Assembly (NCBI GenBank): GCA_016191525.1
Contig: JACPOK010000011.1
Span: 1-64,000, forward strand
DNA: 64,000 bases
Reading direction: 5' to 3'
Source: Burkholderiales bacterium
Lineage (GTDB): Bacteria > Pseudomonadota > Gammaproteobacteria > Burkholderiales > Burkholderiaceae_C
Below are positions 50,939-60,022 of the stretch, piece by piece. The notes under the pieces are model-generated. The model did not search any database, had not been told where the DNA came from, and saw only the letters and a list, made by a program, of their open reading frames with translations. Made by a program: the position numbers and the translations under genes. Positions within the stretch are counted from its first letter, which is position 1. Each line of letters opens with the position of its first letter.

Positions 50939-53149
50939 ATGACCGAACGCACCACCGTCCACGGCCTGCAAGTGGCCACCGAACTGCACCGCTTCATCGA
51001 AGACAAGGTGCTGCCCGGCACCGGGGTGGACGCTGGTGCCTTCTGGAAGGGCTTTGACGCCATCGTCACCGAGCTGGCGCCGAAGAACATTGCGCTGCTG
51101 GCCGAGCGCGACCGCCTGCAGCTGGAGCTGGACGGCTGGCACAAGGCGAATCCCGGCCCCATCAAGGACATGAAGGCCTACCGCGCCTTCCTGACGAAAA
51201 CCGGCTACCTGGTTCCTTCGCCGGCCAACGTGACGGCCACCGCCACCAACGTCGATGACGAGCTGGCGCTGCAGGCCGGCCCGCAGCTGGTGGTGCCCGT
51301 GCTCAACGCCCGCTATGCGCTCAACGCCGCCAACGCGCGCTGGGGCTCGCTGTACGACGCGCTCTACGGCACCGACGTGATCCCCGAGACCGAGGGCATC
51401 GAAAAGGGCAAGGGCTACAACCCGGCGCGCGGCGCGAAGGTGATTGCCTATGCCCGCAATGTGCTGGACCAAGCGGCACCCCTGGCTGCCGGCTCGCACA
51501 AGGATGCCGCGCTGTACAGCGTGGTGGACGGCAAGCTGGCCGTGAAGCTCAAGGGCGGCGCCACCACCGGCCTGGCCGACCCGGCGCTGTTCGCCGGCTA
51601 CCAGGGCGCGGCCGACGCGCCCACGTCCATCCTGCTGCGCCACAACGGCGTGCACATCGACATCCGCATCGACCGCGGCACCACGATCGGCAAGGACGAC
51701 GCGGCCGGTGTGAGCGACGTGGTGATGGAAGCGGCCCTGTCGACCATCATGGACCTGGAGGATTCCGTGGCCGTGGTGGACGCGGCCGACAAGGTCGTGG
51801 CCTATGCCAACTGGCTGGGCATCCTGCAGGGCACGCTGACCGAGGAAGTGCAAAAGGGCGGCAAGGCCTTTACCCGGGGCCTGAACCCCGACCGTGAATA
51901 CACGAATCCCGCCGGTGGCAAGCTCACGCTGCACGGCCGCTCGCTGATGTTCGTGCGCAATGTCGGCCACCTGATGACCAACCCCGCCATCCTCTATGGT
52001 GGCGGCAAGGAAATTCCGGAGGGCATCCTGGACGCGGTGGTCACCACGGCCATCGCCATCCACGACCTGAAGCGCAAGGACCAGGCCGGCGTCGTCAAGA
52101 ACTCGCGCAAGGGCTCGGTCTACATCGTCAAGCCCAAGATGCACGGGCCGGCCGAGGCCGCATTCGCCTCGCTGCTGTTCAAGCGCGTGGAGACGCTGCT
52201 GGGCCTGCCGGAGAACACCGTCAAGCTGGGCATCATGGACGAGGAGCGCCGCACCAGCGTGAACCTGAAGGCCTGCATCGCCGAGACGGCCGCGCGCGTG
52301 GCCTTCATCAACACCGGCTTCCTGGACCGCACCGGCGACGAGATCCACACCGCCATGCACGCCGGCGCGATGATGCGCAAGCCGCTGATGAAGAACACCA
52401 ACTGGCTGCGCGCCTATGAGATGAGCAACGTGCAGATCGGCCTGGCCTGCGGGCTGCGCGGCCGCGCCCAGATCGGCAAGGGCATGTGGGCCATGCCCGA
52501 CCTGATGGCCGAGATGATGAAGCAGAAGATCGCGCACCCGCAGGCGGGCGCCAACACGGCCTGGGTGCCCTCGCCCACCGCCGCCACGCTGCACGCGCTG
52601 CACTACCACCAGGTGGACGTGGCGGCGCTGCAAAAGGACATGGAAATCTTCGTCAACGAAAAGAAGTCGCTGGCGATGGAGGAGAACCTGCTGGACGCGA
52701 TCCTGCAGATCCCGGTGGCGCTGATGCCTTTCTGGACCGCGGCGGAGATCCAGGCCGAGCTGGACAACAACGCGCAGGGCATCCTGGGCTACGTGGTGCG
52801 CTGGATCGACCAGGGCGTGGGCTGCTCCAAGGTGCCCGACATCCACAACGTGGGCCTGATGGAAGACCGCGCCACGCTGCGCATTTCCAGCCAGCACATG
52901 GCCAACTGGCTCTTGCACAAGGTGGTGACCGAGGAGCAGGTGCGCAAGACCTTCGAGCGCATGGCCGCCGTGGTCGATGGCCAGAATGCCGGCGACCCGC
53001 TGTACCAGCCGATGGCCGGCAACTTCGCGACCTCCGCCGCTTACAAGGCCGCGAGCGACCTGGTGTTCAAGGGCCTCGCGCAGCCCAGCGGCTACACCGA
53101 GCCGCTGCTGCATGCCTGGCGGCTGAAGGTGAAGGCCGGCACGGCCTGA
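50939..53149 (+). CDS. glcB: Malate synthase G
   Basis: A 736-residue enzyme condensing glyoxylate with acetyl-CoA to malate. It has the long isoform-G layout; the core segments [56 protein letters not shown] and the catalytic [17 protein letters not shown] are present. ATG at 50939 is 31 bp after the dehalogenase stop, preceded by GGAGAG. Pairs with the dehalogenase in glycolate/glyoxylate use. Confidence 0.97.
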   Translation: MTERTTVHGLQVATELHRFIEDKVLPGTGVDAGAFWKGFDAIVTELAPKNIALLAERDRLQLELDGWHKANPGPIKDMKAYRAFLTKTGYLVPSPANVTATATNVDDELALQAGPQLVVPVLNARYALNAANARWGSLYDALYGTDVIPETEGIEKGKGYNPARGAKVIAYARNVLDQAAPLAAGSHKDAALYSVVDGKLAVKLKGGATTGLADPALFAGYQGAADAPTSILLRHNGVHIDIRIDRGTTIGKDDAAGVSDVVMEAALSTIMDLEDSVAVVDAADKVVAYANWLGILQGTLTEEVQKGGKAFTRGLNPDREYTNPAGGKLTLHGRSLMFVRNVGHLMTNPAILYGGGKEIPEGILDAVVTTAIAIHDLKRKDQAGVVKNSRKGSVYIVKPKMHGPAEAAFASLLFKRVETLLGLPENTVKLGIMDEERRTSVNLKACIAETAARVAFINTGFLDRTGDEIHTAMHAGAMMRKPLMKNTNWLRAYEMSNVQIGLACGLRGRAQIGKGMWAMPDLMAEMMKQKIAHPQAGANTAWVPSPTAATLHALHYHQVDVAALQKDMEIFVNEKKSLAMEENLLDAILQIPVALMPFWTAAEIQAELDNNAQGILGYVVRWIDQGVGCSKVPDIHNVGLMEDRATLRISSQHMANWLLHKVVTEEQVRKTFERMAAVVDGQNAGDPLYQPMAGNFATSAAYKAASDLVFKGLAQPSGYTEPLLHAWRLKVKAGTA

Positions 53150-53157
53150 GCGGCGAC

Positions 53158-53223
53158 GCTACATTTTTGATAGCTGCCTACGCAATACTGGTGCGCTCTG
53201 CAGCCGTTTTCTCTTCTGAAAAT
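53158..53223 (+). repeat. Interspersed repeat family A, copy 4 (glcB-GST junction)
   Basis: Begins GCTACATTTTTGATAGCTGC, contains GCGCTCTGCAGCCG and ends TTCTCTTCTGAAAA. In the family frame it reads A-T-F-L-I-A-A-Y-A-I-L-V-R. On the opposite strand it provides the last codons and the stop (53178-53180) of the GST gene. Confidence 0.88.
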
Positions 53224-53885
53224 CGGTTCAGAATCCGCCGCGAAATCTCCGAGCGCCGTTCCAGCAGGAACTCCCGCAGCAGCAGCGGGTACTGCGGCAA
53301 CGCGGCCTGTTGCACCGAAGGGCGCTGCGCCAGCGCGCCGCGCCAGGCGCGCACCCGCGGCGCATCGCCGAAGAAGCCGGTTTCGCCCAGCGCCTCGAAA
53401 GTGTCGAAGTAGCGGAACACCGGGCCGAACACCGCATCGACGATGCCGAAGCGCGGGCCGGCGAACCAGGGCCCGCCTTCGGGCAGCGCCTGCTCCAGCT
53501 GCATGAACTTGTGGCGCAGCTCCTCGCGGCGTGCCTGCAGGCTCGCCGCATCAGGCGCGTTGTAGAAGGCGGCAATGGTGCCCAGCACCGAGGAGCCGAA
53601 CTCCATCCACGCGCGGTGCCGCGCCCGCTCCAGCGCATCGGCCGGGTGCAGGCGCGGGGCCAGCGTGTCGTCCAGGTACTCGCAGATCACGGCCGACTCG
53701 AACACCGGCTCGCCATCCACCAGCAGCACCGGCGTCTTGCCCAACGGCGATATGGCCTTGAACCAGGCCGGCTTGTCCGCCAAGTCGACGTAGCGGCGCG
53801 CGAACACCGCGTCCTTTTCCAGCAGCACGATGGCGGCGCGTTGCACATAGGGGCACAGGGTGTGGCTGATAAGGGTGAGGTCCAT
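53178..53885 (-). CDS. Glutathione S-transferase family protein (1) with repeat-derived C-terminus
   Basis: A 235-residue GST. The N-terminal thioredoxin-like domain has SHTLCPYVQRAAIVLLEKD and the glutathione-binding SPLGKTPVLLVDGEPVFESA (cis-Pro then ES), followed by the helical C-domain. The last residues (FSEEKTAAERTSIA) and the stop lie in repeat A, so the original end has been replaced or extended. An upstream extension was rejected because it overlaps a divergent regulator. Substrate is unknown. Confidence 0.9.
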   Translation of the reverse strand: MDLTLISHTLCPYVQRAAIVLLEKDAVFARRYVDLADKPAWFKAISPLGKTPVLLVDGEPVFESAVICEYLDDTLAPRLHPADALERARHRAWMEFGSSVLGTIAAFYNAPDAASLQARREELRHKFMQLEQALPEGGPWFAGPRFGIVDAVFGPVFRYFDTFEALGETGFFGDAPRVRAWRGALAQRPSVQQAALPQYPLLLREFLLERRSEISRRILNRFSEEKTAAERTSIA

Positions 53886-53955
53886 GTTCTTCTCGCGGTT
53901 GAGTGGAGAGGGAATGAAATGTAGGATTGCGCCAATGCATTGAAAATAGGCAAAT

Positions 53956-54855
53956 ATGAAAACATCCCTTGCCAAAATGCAATACGCACTGACAGCGCCC
54001 GACCTGCAGGTGCTGCTGGCGCTGGTGCGCGGCGGCAACCTGGCGCAGGCAGCGGCGCGGCTCTCCGCCGATGCCTCCACCGTGTTCCGCTCGGTCCAGC
54101 GCATCGAGAAAAGCCTGGGCCAGCGCCTGTTCGAGCGCACGCGCGCGGGCTACCTGCCGTCGGACGCGATGCTGGAGATCGCGCGGCATGCCGAGCGCAT
54201 CGAGGCCGAGCTGGAGGCCGCGCGCGCCGCCACCGCGCGGCCCAGCGCGGAGGTGGCCGGCCGGGTGCGCGTGACCACCACCGATTCGGTGCTGCGCGGC
54301 CTGGTGCTGCCGGGCCTGCCGGCGCTGGCCGCGCTGCACCCGCTGCTGCAGCTGGAACTGCGCGCCGGCAACGAGCTGGCCAGCCTGACCCGGCGTGATG
54401 CCGACCTGGCGCTGCGCGCCACGCCGAAAGCGCCGGACCATCTGATCGGCCGGCCGCTGGGCACCATCCGATTTGTCGTGTGCGGCGCCCGGCCGGCGGA
54501 CGGCTCACGGCGCAAGCGGCCCGCACTCGCCACGCTGGACTGGATCGCGCCCGACGAGGCCATGCCCGAGCACCCCTCGGTGCGCTGGCGCAGGAAGAAC
54601 CTGCCCAAGGTCACGCCACGCCACCTGGTGGATGGCATCACCGGCGTGGTGGATGCCATCAAGGCCGGGCTGGGCGCGGGCGTGGTGCCGCTGTTCATGC
54701 TGGACAGCGAGCCGCGGCTGGCGGCCCTGTCGGCGCCGCTGGAGGCCTGCGAATCGCAGCTGTGGCTGCTGGCTCATCCGGAGTCGCGCCACCTGCGGCG
54801 CATCGCGGCCGTGTACCAGCACTTCGCGGCCACGATCCGCCTGCCCGCCCGGTAA
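53956..54855 (+). CDS. LysR-family transcriptional regulator (4)
   Basis: A 299-residue regulator: HTH DLQVLLALVRGGNLAQAAAR plus DASTVFRSVQRIEKSLGQRL, and effector domain from about residue 98 (VAGRVRVTTTDSVLRGLVLP). It is divergent from the GST gene with 70 bp between starts and probably controls it. It is followed on the same strand by a small CWC gene and an MFS transporter gene. Confidence 0.92.
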   Translation: MKTSLAKMQYALTAPDLQVLLALVRGGNLAQAAARLSADASTVFRSVQRIEKSLGQRLFERTRAGYLPSDAMLEIARHAERIEAELEAARAATARPSAEVAGRVRVTTTDSVLRGLVLPGLPALAALHPLLQLELRAGNELASLTRRDADLALRATPKAPDHLIGRPLGTIRFVVCGARPADGSRRKRPALATLDWIAPDEAMPEHPSVRWRRKNLPKVTPRHLVDGITGVVDAIKAGLGAGVVPLFMLDSEPRLAALSAPLEACESQLWLLAHPESRHLRRIAAVYQHFAATIRLPAR

Positions 54856-54864
54856 ACTGGGCCG

Positions 54865-55110
54865 GTGACTACCGCTGCGCCCGCCATCGATCCCGCCCGC
54901 TGCCCGCTGTGCGGCCAGGGCAACCGGTGCGCGATGGAGCTGGAACGCGAAATCGGCGTGAAGCAGCCGCCCTGCTGGTGCACGCAGGTGGACTTCCAGC
55001 GCGAGGTGCTGCAGCAGCTGCCCGCCGCATCGCGCGGCATCGCCTGCATCTGCCGCGCCTGCGCCACGAAAAGCGCCGCGAGCGTTGCGCCGGCGGAGCC
55101 GGCCGCATGA
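54865..55110 (+). CDS. Cysteine-rich CWC family protein
   Basis: An 81-residue protein with CPLCGQGNRCAME and PPCWC, the pattern of the cysteine-rich CWC family, plus CICRAC at the C-terminus; seven cysteines suggest metal binding. The start is GTG at 54865, nine bases after the LysR stop. Its stop overlaps the MFS gene start by four bases (ATGA). Function unknown. Confidence 0.82.
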   Translation: MTTAAPAIDPARCPLCGQGNRCAMELEREIGVKQPPCWCTQVDFQREVLQQLPAASRGIACICRACATKSAASVAPAEPAA

Positions 55111-56570
55111 GCGGCGAAGCCAATACGCTGGCGGTGCTGTCGGCCCGCCACGGCCCGCGCTACCGCTGGCTGATGATGATCTCGGTGATGGTGGGCACCA
55201 TGGCTTCCATCATGTCGTCCACCATCATCAACGTGGCCATCCCCGGCCTGTCGCACTACTTCCACCTGGGCCAGGAACGCGCGCAGTGGGTCAGCTCGGG
55301 CTTCATGGTGGCGATGACGGTGGCCATGCTCACGACGCCGTGGCTGCTGTCGCGCTACGGCTACCGTGCCACGTATCTGGGCACCATGGTGCTGCTGATG
55401 GCCGGGGGCATAGCCGGCGGCCTCTCCGACAGCTTCGGCCTGGTGCTGGCGGCCCGGGTGGCCGAGGGCCTGGCCGCGGGTGCCGTGCAGCCGATACCCG
55501 CCATCATCATGATGCGGGCCTTCGAGCCCAGCGAGCAGGGCAAGGCCAGCGGCCTGTTCGGCATGGGCGTGGTGCTGGCCCCGGCCATCGGGCCCAGCAT
55601 CGGCGGCGTGCTGGTCGACTTCTTCGGCTGGCGCTCCATCTTCTTCATGGTGGTGCCGTTCTGCCTGGCCGCGATCTGGCTGGCGATGAAGTTCGTGCCG
55701 GTCAACGCGCCGGGCGGCGAGGCCGCCGAGCGCGGCGCCGCGCTGGACTGGCGCGGCCTGCTGCTGGGCGCGGGCGGCACGCTGTGCCTGTTGAACGGCC
55801 TGGTCAACCTGCACGGCGGCCCGGCATTGCAGGCGGGCGCGCTGCTGCTGGCGGCCGGCGCGTCGCTGGTGGCCTTTATCTGGTGGCAGCGGCGCGCGCT
55901 GGCCACGGGCCGCGAGCCGCTGATGAACCTGCAGCTGTTCAGCCACCGAGCCTTCGCCATGGGCAGCATCGTTTCTTTCATCTACGGCACCGCGCTGTTC
56001 GGTTCGACCTACCTGCTGCCGGTCTACATGCAGCTGGGGCTGAAGCTGTCGGCCTCGCACGTGGGCACCATCCTGCTGCCGGCGGGGCTGGTGCTGGCCT
56101 TCACCATTCCCGCGGTGGCGCGGCTCACCAACCGGCTGCCCACCTATGTGCTGGTCACAACCGGCCTGGTGCTGCTGGCCGCCTCGTTCCTGCTGATGCC
56201 CACGGTGGGCCTGTCGGCACCGCTGGGCCTGCTGGTGGCCTGGGCCGTGCTGGGCCGCATCGGCCTGGGCTTCATCCTGCCTTCGCTCAACCTGGGTTCG
56301 CTGCGCTCGCTGGACAAGTCGCTGGTGCCCTGCGGCGCCAGCGCCATCAACTTCGTGCGCATGCTGGGCGGCGCGGCCGGCGTCAGCGTGTGCGGCATCG
56401 TGCTGGAGTGGCGGCTGGCGGTGCATGGCGATTCGCTCACCAACCCTGAGACCAGCGCGGCGCGGCTGGCGGCCTTCAATGAATCGTTCTTCTTCCTGGC
56501 GGCGCTGTGCTGCCTGGCCATCGTCGCGGCCTGGCAGCTGCGGCCGGCGAAGAACCCGGCGAAAGGGTAG
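55107..56570 (+). CDS. MFS multidrug exporter, DHA2 (EmrB/QacA) family
   Basis: A 487-residue transporter with about 14 hydrophobic segments. IMSSTIINVAIPGL is the DHA2 opening motif; WVSSGFMVAMTVAML and ARVAEGLAAGAVQPIPAIIM follow, with GMGVVLAPAIGPSIGGVLVD as motif C. It should export drugs or other lipophilic compounds using the proton gradient. No EmrA membrane-fusion gene is nearby. It is coupled to the CWC gene and lies 4 bp before the amidotransferase gene. Confidence 0.92.
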   Translation: MSGEANTLAVLSARHGPRYRWLMMISVMVGTMASIMSSTIINVAIPGLSHYFHLGQERAQWVSSGFMVAMTVAMLTTPWLLSRYGYRATYLGTMVLLMAGGIAGGLSDSFGLVLAARVAEGLAAGAVQPIPAIIMMRAFEPSEQGKASGLFGMGVVLAPAIGPSIGGVLVDFFGWRSIFFMVVPFCLAAIWLAMKFVPVNAPGGEAAERGAALDWRGLLLGAGGTLCLLNGLVNLHGGPALQAGALLLAAGASLVAFIWWQRRALATGREPLMNLQLFSHRAFAMGSIVSFIYGTALFGSTYLLPVYMQLGLKLSASHVGTILLPAGLVLAFTIPAVARLTNRLPTYVLVTTGLVLLAASFLLMPTVGLSAPLGLLVAWAVLGRIGLGFILPSLNLGSLRSLDKSLVPCGASAINFVRMLGGAAGVSVCGIVLEWRLAVHGDSLTNPETSAARLAAFNESFFFLAALCCLAIVAAWQLRPAKNPAKG

Positions 56571-56574
56571 CGCG

Positions 56575-57336
56575 ATGTGCCAGCTGCTGGGAATGAACTG
56601 CAATGTGCCGACCGACGTGACCTTCAGCTTCACGGGCTTCGCGCAGCGCGGCGGGCGCACCGACCACCACGCGGACGGCTGGGGCATCGCCTTCTTCGAG
56701 GGCTCGGGGCTGCGGCATTTCGTGGACCACCAGCCGGCCTGCGATTCGCCGGTGGCCGAGCTGATCCGCCGCTACCCGATCAAGAGCCGCAACGTCATCG
56801 CCCACATCCGCAAGGCCACCCAGGGCGTGGTGGCGCTGGAGAACTGCCACCCGTTCGTGCGCGAGCTGTGGGGCCGCTACTGGGTGTTCGCGCACAACGG
56901 CGACCTGAAGGACTTCCACCCGCGGCTGCACGCGGGCTTCCATCCCGTGGGCACCACCGACAGCGAACGCGCGTTCTGCTGGATCATGCAGGAGCTGGCC
57001 AAGTCGCATGCGGGCGTGCCCAGCATCGCCGAGCTCACGCTCACGCTGCGCGAGCTGGCCGCGCGCATTGCGCGGCACGGCACCTTCAACTTCATGCTGT
57101 CCAACGGGCTGGCGCTGTGGGCCCACTGCTCGACGAACCTTTTTTTCGTGGAGCGCAAGCACCCGTTCGCCCACGCGCAGCTGGCCGACGAGGACCTGAA
57201 CATCGACTTCGCGCGCAACACCACGCCGCAGGACCGGGTGGCGGTGGTGGTCACCGCACCGCTGACTACCAACGAGGAGTGGACGGCGTTCCAGCCGGGC
57301 GAGCTGCGGGTGTTCGTGGACGGCGTGGGCGCCTGA
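56575..57336 (+). CDS. Class II glutamine amidotransferase, YafJ type
   Basis: A 253-residue Ntn hydrolase with the N-terminal nucleophile Cys2 (MCQLLGMNCN) and the YafJ pattern DHHADGWGIAFFEGSG, HIRKATQGVVALENCHPF and WVFAHNGDLKDF. The glutaminase half is complete; the acceptor is unknown. It lies four bases after the MFS gene stop. A repeat A copy follows 14 bp after its stop. Confidence 0.92.
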   Translation: MCQLLGMNCNVPTDVTFSFTGFAQRGGRTDHHADGWGIAFFEGSGLRHFVDHQPACDSPVAELIRRYPIKSRNVIAHIRKATQGVVALENCHPFVRELWGRYWVFAHNGDLKDFHPRLHAGFHPVGTTDSERAFCWIMQELAKSHAGVPSIAELTLTLRELAARIARHGTFNFMLSNGLALWAHCSTNLFFVERKHPFAHAQLADEDLNIDFARNTTPQDRVAVVVTAPLTTNEEWTAFQPGELRVFVDGVGA

Positions 57337-57349
57337 AACGCCGGCCGTT

Positions 57350-57412
57350 GCTACAAATTCAGTAGCTGCCTATGCACAGCTGGCGCGCCTCGCAGGCATT
57401 TTTTACCTCTGA
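57350..57412 (+). repeat. Interspersed repeat family A, copy 5 (amidotransferase-gshB junction)
   Basis: Reads GCTACAAATTCAGTAGCTGC, then ATGCACAGCTGGCGCGCC, then GCAGGCATTTTTTACCTCTGA. In the family frame A-T-N-S-V-A-A-Y-A-Q-L-A-R. The gshB stop codon (57403-57405, minus) lies inside its right end. Confidence 0.88.
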
Positions 57413-58350
57413 GTGGCGGCTTCCAGCGCATCCACAAACATGGCCGGCACGTCGAAGCCGGCCTGGTCGTGGATTTCCTGGAAGCAGGTGGGGCTGGTGA
57501 CGTTGACTTCGGTCAGGCAGTCGCCGATCACGTCCAGGCCCACCAGCAGCAGGCCGCGCGCCGCTAGCACCGGCCCCATGGCATTGGCGATTTCCAGGTC
57601 GCGCGCCGACAGCGGCTGCGCCACGCCCTTGCCGCCGGCCGCCAGGTTGCCGCGCACCTCGCTGCCCTGCGGGATGCGCGCCAGGCTGAACGGCACGGGC
57701 TTGCCGCCGATCACCAGCACGCGCTTGTCGCCGGCGGTGATCTCGGGCACGAAGCGCTGCACCATCAGGCTGGTGGCGCCGTTGCGGTTCAGTGTTTCGG
57801 TGATGGAGCCGAGGTTCAGGCCGTCGGCCTTGACGCGGTAGATACCCATGCCCCCCATGCCGTCCAGCGGCTTGAGGATCACGTCCTTGTGCAGGTCGTG
57901 GAAGGCGCGCACCGCATCCGCGTCACGCGTGACCAGCGTGGGCGTGGTGAACTGGGCGAACTCCATGATCGCCAGCTTCTCGGGATGGTCGCGCAGCGCC
58001 CGCGGGTTGTTGAAGACGCGCGCGCCCTCGCGCTCGGCATGCTCCAGCAGGTGGGTGGCGTAGAAGTATTCGCTGTCGAACGGCGGGTCCTTGCGCATGA
58101 TCACCGCGTCGAAATCCTTCAGCGCCTTCACCGGGGTGCCGGTTTCCAGGAACCATGGCTCGGTTTCTTCCGTCAGCCGGATTTCGCGCACCGCCGCCTT
58201 GACGTTGTCGCCCGAGCGCCAGACCAGGTCTTCGGGGCCGCAGGCGGCGATGCGGTGGCCGCGCCGCTGCGCCTCGCGCATCATGGAAAAAGTGGTGTCC
58301 TTGTAGATCTTGAAGATCTCCAGCGGGTCGGCGACAAAAAGAATGTTCAT
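57403..58350 (-). CDS. gshB: Glutathione synthetase
   Basis: A 315-residue ATP-grasp ligase adding glycine to gamma-glutamylcysteine. Recognised by MNILFVADPLEIFKIYKDTT, DAVIMRKDPPFDSEYFYATH, VILKPLDGMGGMGIYRV and the C-terminal LLLVGLDVIGDCLTEVNVTS. The ATG at 58350 is the second half of a TGATG overlap with benE. The final codons and stop (TQR-stop) fall at the edge of repeat A. gshA is not in the window. Confidence 0.96.
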   Translation of the reverse strand: MNILFVADPLEIFKIYKDTTFSMMREAQRRGHRIAACGPEDLVWRSGDNVKAAVREIRLTEETEPWFLETGTPVKALKDFDAVIMRKDPPFDSEYFYATHLLEHAEREGARVFNNPRALRDHPEKLAIMEFAQFTTPTLVTRDADAVRAFHDLHKDVILKPLDGMGGMGIYRVKADGLNLGSITETLNRNGATSLMVQRFVPEITAGDKRVLVIGGKPVPFSLARIPQGSEVRGNLAAGGKGVAQPLSARDLEIANAMGPVLAARGLLLVGLDVIGDCLTEVNVTSPTCFQEIHDQAGFDVPAMFVDALEAATQR

Positions 58351-59534
58351 CAGGGGGCCTGGTGTTTGCGACCGTACTGTTGCACAAAAAGCGCGATCGC
58401 GCCGGCCGCCACGCCCCAAAACGCCGAGCCGATCCCGGCTATCACCACGCCGCTGAGCGTGACCAGGAAAGTGATGAGCGCGGCTTCGCGGTGCTGCGGC
58501 TCCTGCAGCGCCGTGGCCAGCCCGCCGGCGATGGTGCCCAGCAGGGCGAGCCCCGCGATGGCCACCACCAGTTCGCGGGGGAAGGCGGTGAGCAGGCCCG
58601 TGATGGCTGCGCCGAAGATGCCCAGCAGCACGTACAACGCGCCGCAGCAGACGGCCGCCGTGTAGCGCTTGGCCGGGTCCTCATGGGCTTCCCGGCCCAT
58701 GCAGATGGCGGCCGTGATGGCCGACAGGCACAGGGCGAACGCGCCGAACGGCGCCAGCACCAGCATGGCCACGCCGGTGACGGTGATGAGCCTGGAGATG
58801 GGCATCTCGTAGCCCGCCGCCTTGATCGCCGCCACGCCCGGCAGGTTCTGCGAAGCCATGGTCACCACGAACAGCGGCAGCGCCAGGCTGGTGATGGCGC
58901 CCAGCGTGAAGCGCGGCATGGTGAACACCGGCACCGCGAGTTCCAGCGACACGCGCTGCCAGGCCATCTCGCCGCGCAGCGCGACGAAGGCGATCGCCAC
59001 GGCCAGCGTGACCACCACCGCATAACGGGGCGCAAGCCGTTTGGCGACCAGGTAGCTGCCCAGCATCAGCAGCACCAGCGGCAGCGCCGTCTGCGCGGCT
59101 GCGAACGCCTGGATGCCGAAGCGCGCCAGCACGCCAGCCAGCAGCGCCGAGGCGATCGCCATGGGAATGCGGTTCATCACCCGCTCGAACCAGCCGGTGA
59201 CGCCGAACAGGATGATGAGCGCCGCGCACACCATGAAGGCGCCCACCGCCTCCGCCATGGTGAAGCCGCCGGCCAGCCCGGCCGTCGCCAGCACGGCGGC
59301 GCCGGGCGTGGACCAGGCCACCATGACCGGCTTTTTCAGCACCAGCGAGGGAATGGCCGAGCACAGCCCCATGCCCAGGCCCAGCGCCCACATCCATGAA
59401 GTGATGAGCTCGGGCGTGGCCTGGAAAGCCAGCGCCGCCTGGAACACGATGGCCACCGAGCTGGTGAAGCCCACAAGCACCGCGACAAAGCCGGCGGTGA
59501 AGGCGGAAAGGTTGACGTCGCGAAAGAATCCCAT
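58350..59534 (-). CDS. benE: BenE-family benzoate/H+ symporter
   Basis: A 394-residue membrane protein with about 12 hydrophobic helices. FTAGFVAVLVGFTSSVAIVF at the N-terminus, GFVAVLVG, and PVMVAWSTPGAAVLATAGLA are typical of BenE, which is related to NCS2/SulP-like carriers. It is assumed to import benzoate, yet no ben genes are nearby. It is coupled to gshB by a one-base overlap, perhaps by chance of position. Confidence 0.9.
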   Translation of the reverse strand: MGFFRDVNLSAFTAGFVAVLVGFTSSVAIVFQAALAFQATPELITSWMWALGLGMGLCSAIPSLVLKKPVMVAWSTPGAAVLATAGLAGGFTMAEAVGAFMVCAALIILFGVTGWFERVMNRIPMAIASALLAGVLARFGIQAFAAAQTALPLVLLMLGSYLVAKRLAPRYAVVVTLAVAIAFVALRGEMAWQRVSLELAVPVFTMPRFTLGAITSLALPLFVVTMASQNLPGVAAIKAAGYEMPISRLITVTGVAMLVLAPFGAFALCLSAITAAICMGREAHEDPAKRYTAAVCCGALYVLLGIFGAAITGLLTAFPRELVVAIAGLALLGTIAGGLATALQEPQHREAALITFLVTLSGVVIAGIGSAFWGVAAGAIALFVQQYGRKHQAP

Positions 59535-59593
59535 GCGGGGGATTTTGCTTCACACAGCCGAGGTGACCGGCACGCCTCTTGCTGCGATACGCC

Positions 59594-60022
59594 ATGGCTT
59601 CGACACCCTCACCACCGCCCCCAGCCCTGGCCCCCGGCCCGCTGGTCGACGAATACCTGCGCATCCTGATGATCCCGGACCCGGACGGGGTGCGCCATTT
59701 CGTTTCGCCCCAGCTGCGCATCCGCTTCACCGGCAACCGCCCGATGCGCCAGCCCGGCGACACCTCCGCCTTCAACGCGAAGCGCTACGCCTGGGTGAAA
59801 AAGAAGATAGACCGCACCGAGGTGGTGGCCGGCGGCACGCCGGGGGAGACCGTGGTCTACAGCCTGGGCACGCTGTATGGCGCCTGGCCGGACGGCACCC
59901 CCTTCGAGGGCAACCGCTATGTGGACCGCTACGTGGTCAGCCACGGCCTCATCACCGAAATGGACGTGTGGAACGACAGCGCCGAATGGCTGCTGGTGCG
60001 GGCGGGGCTGGCCACGCTGTGA
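59594..60022 (+). CDS. NTF2/SnoaL-like protein, deacetylase partner
   Basis: A 142-residue protein with an NTF2-like pattern: LVDEYLRILMIPDPDGVRHF, FVSPQLRIRFTGNRPM and GTPFEGNRYVDRYVVSHGLI. No signal peptide. ATG at 59594 is favoured; ATG at 59579 is an alternative. Its stop overlaps the GTG start of the deacetylase gene by four bases, so they likely work in one pathway, which is unknown. Confidence 0.8.
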   Translation: MASTPSPPPPALAPGPLVDEYLRILMIPDPDGVRHFVSPQLRIRFTGNRPMRQPGDTSAFNAKRYAWVKKKIDRTEVVAGGTPGETVVYSLGTLYGAWPDGTPFEGNRYVDRYVVSHGLITEMDVWNDSAEWLLVRAGLATL

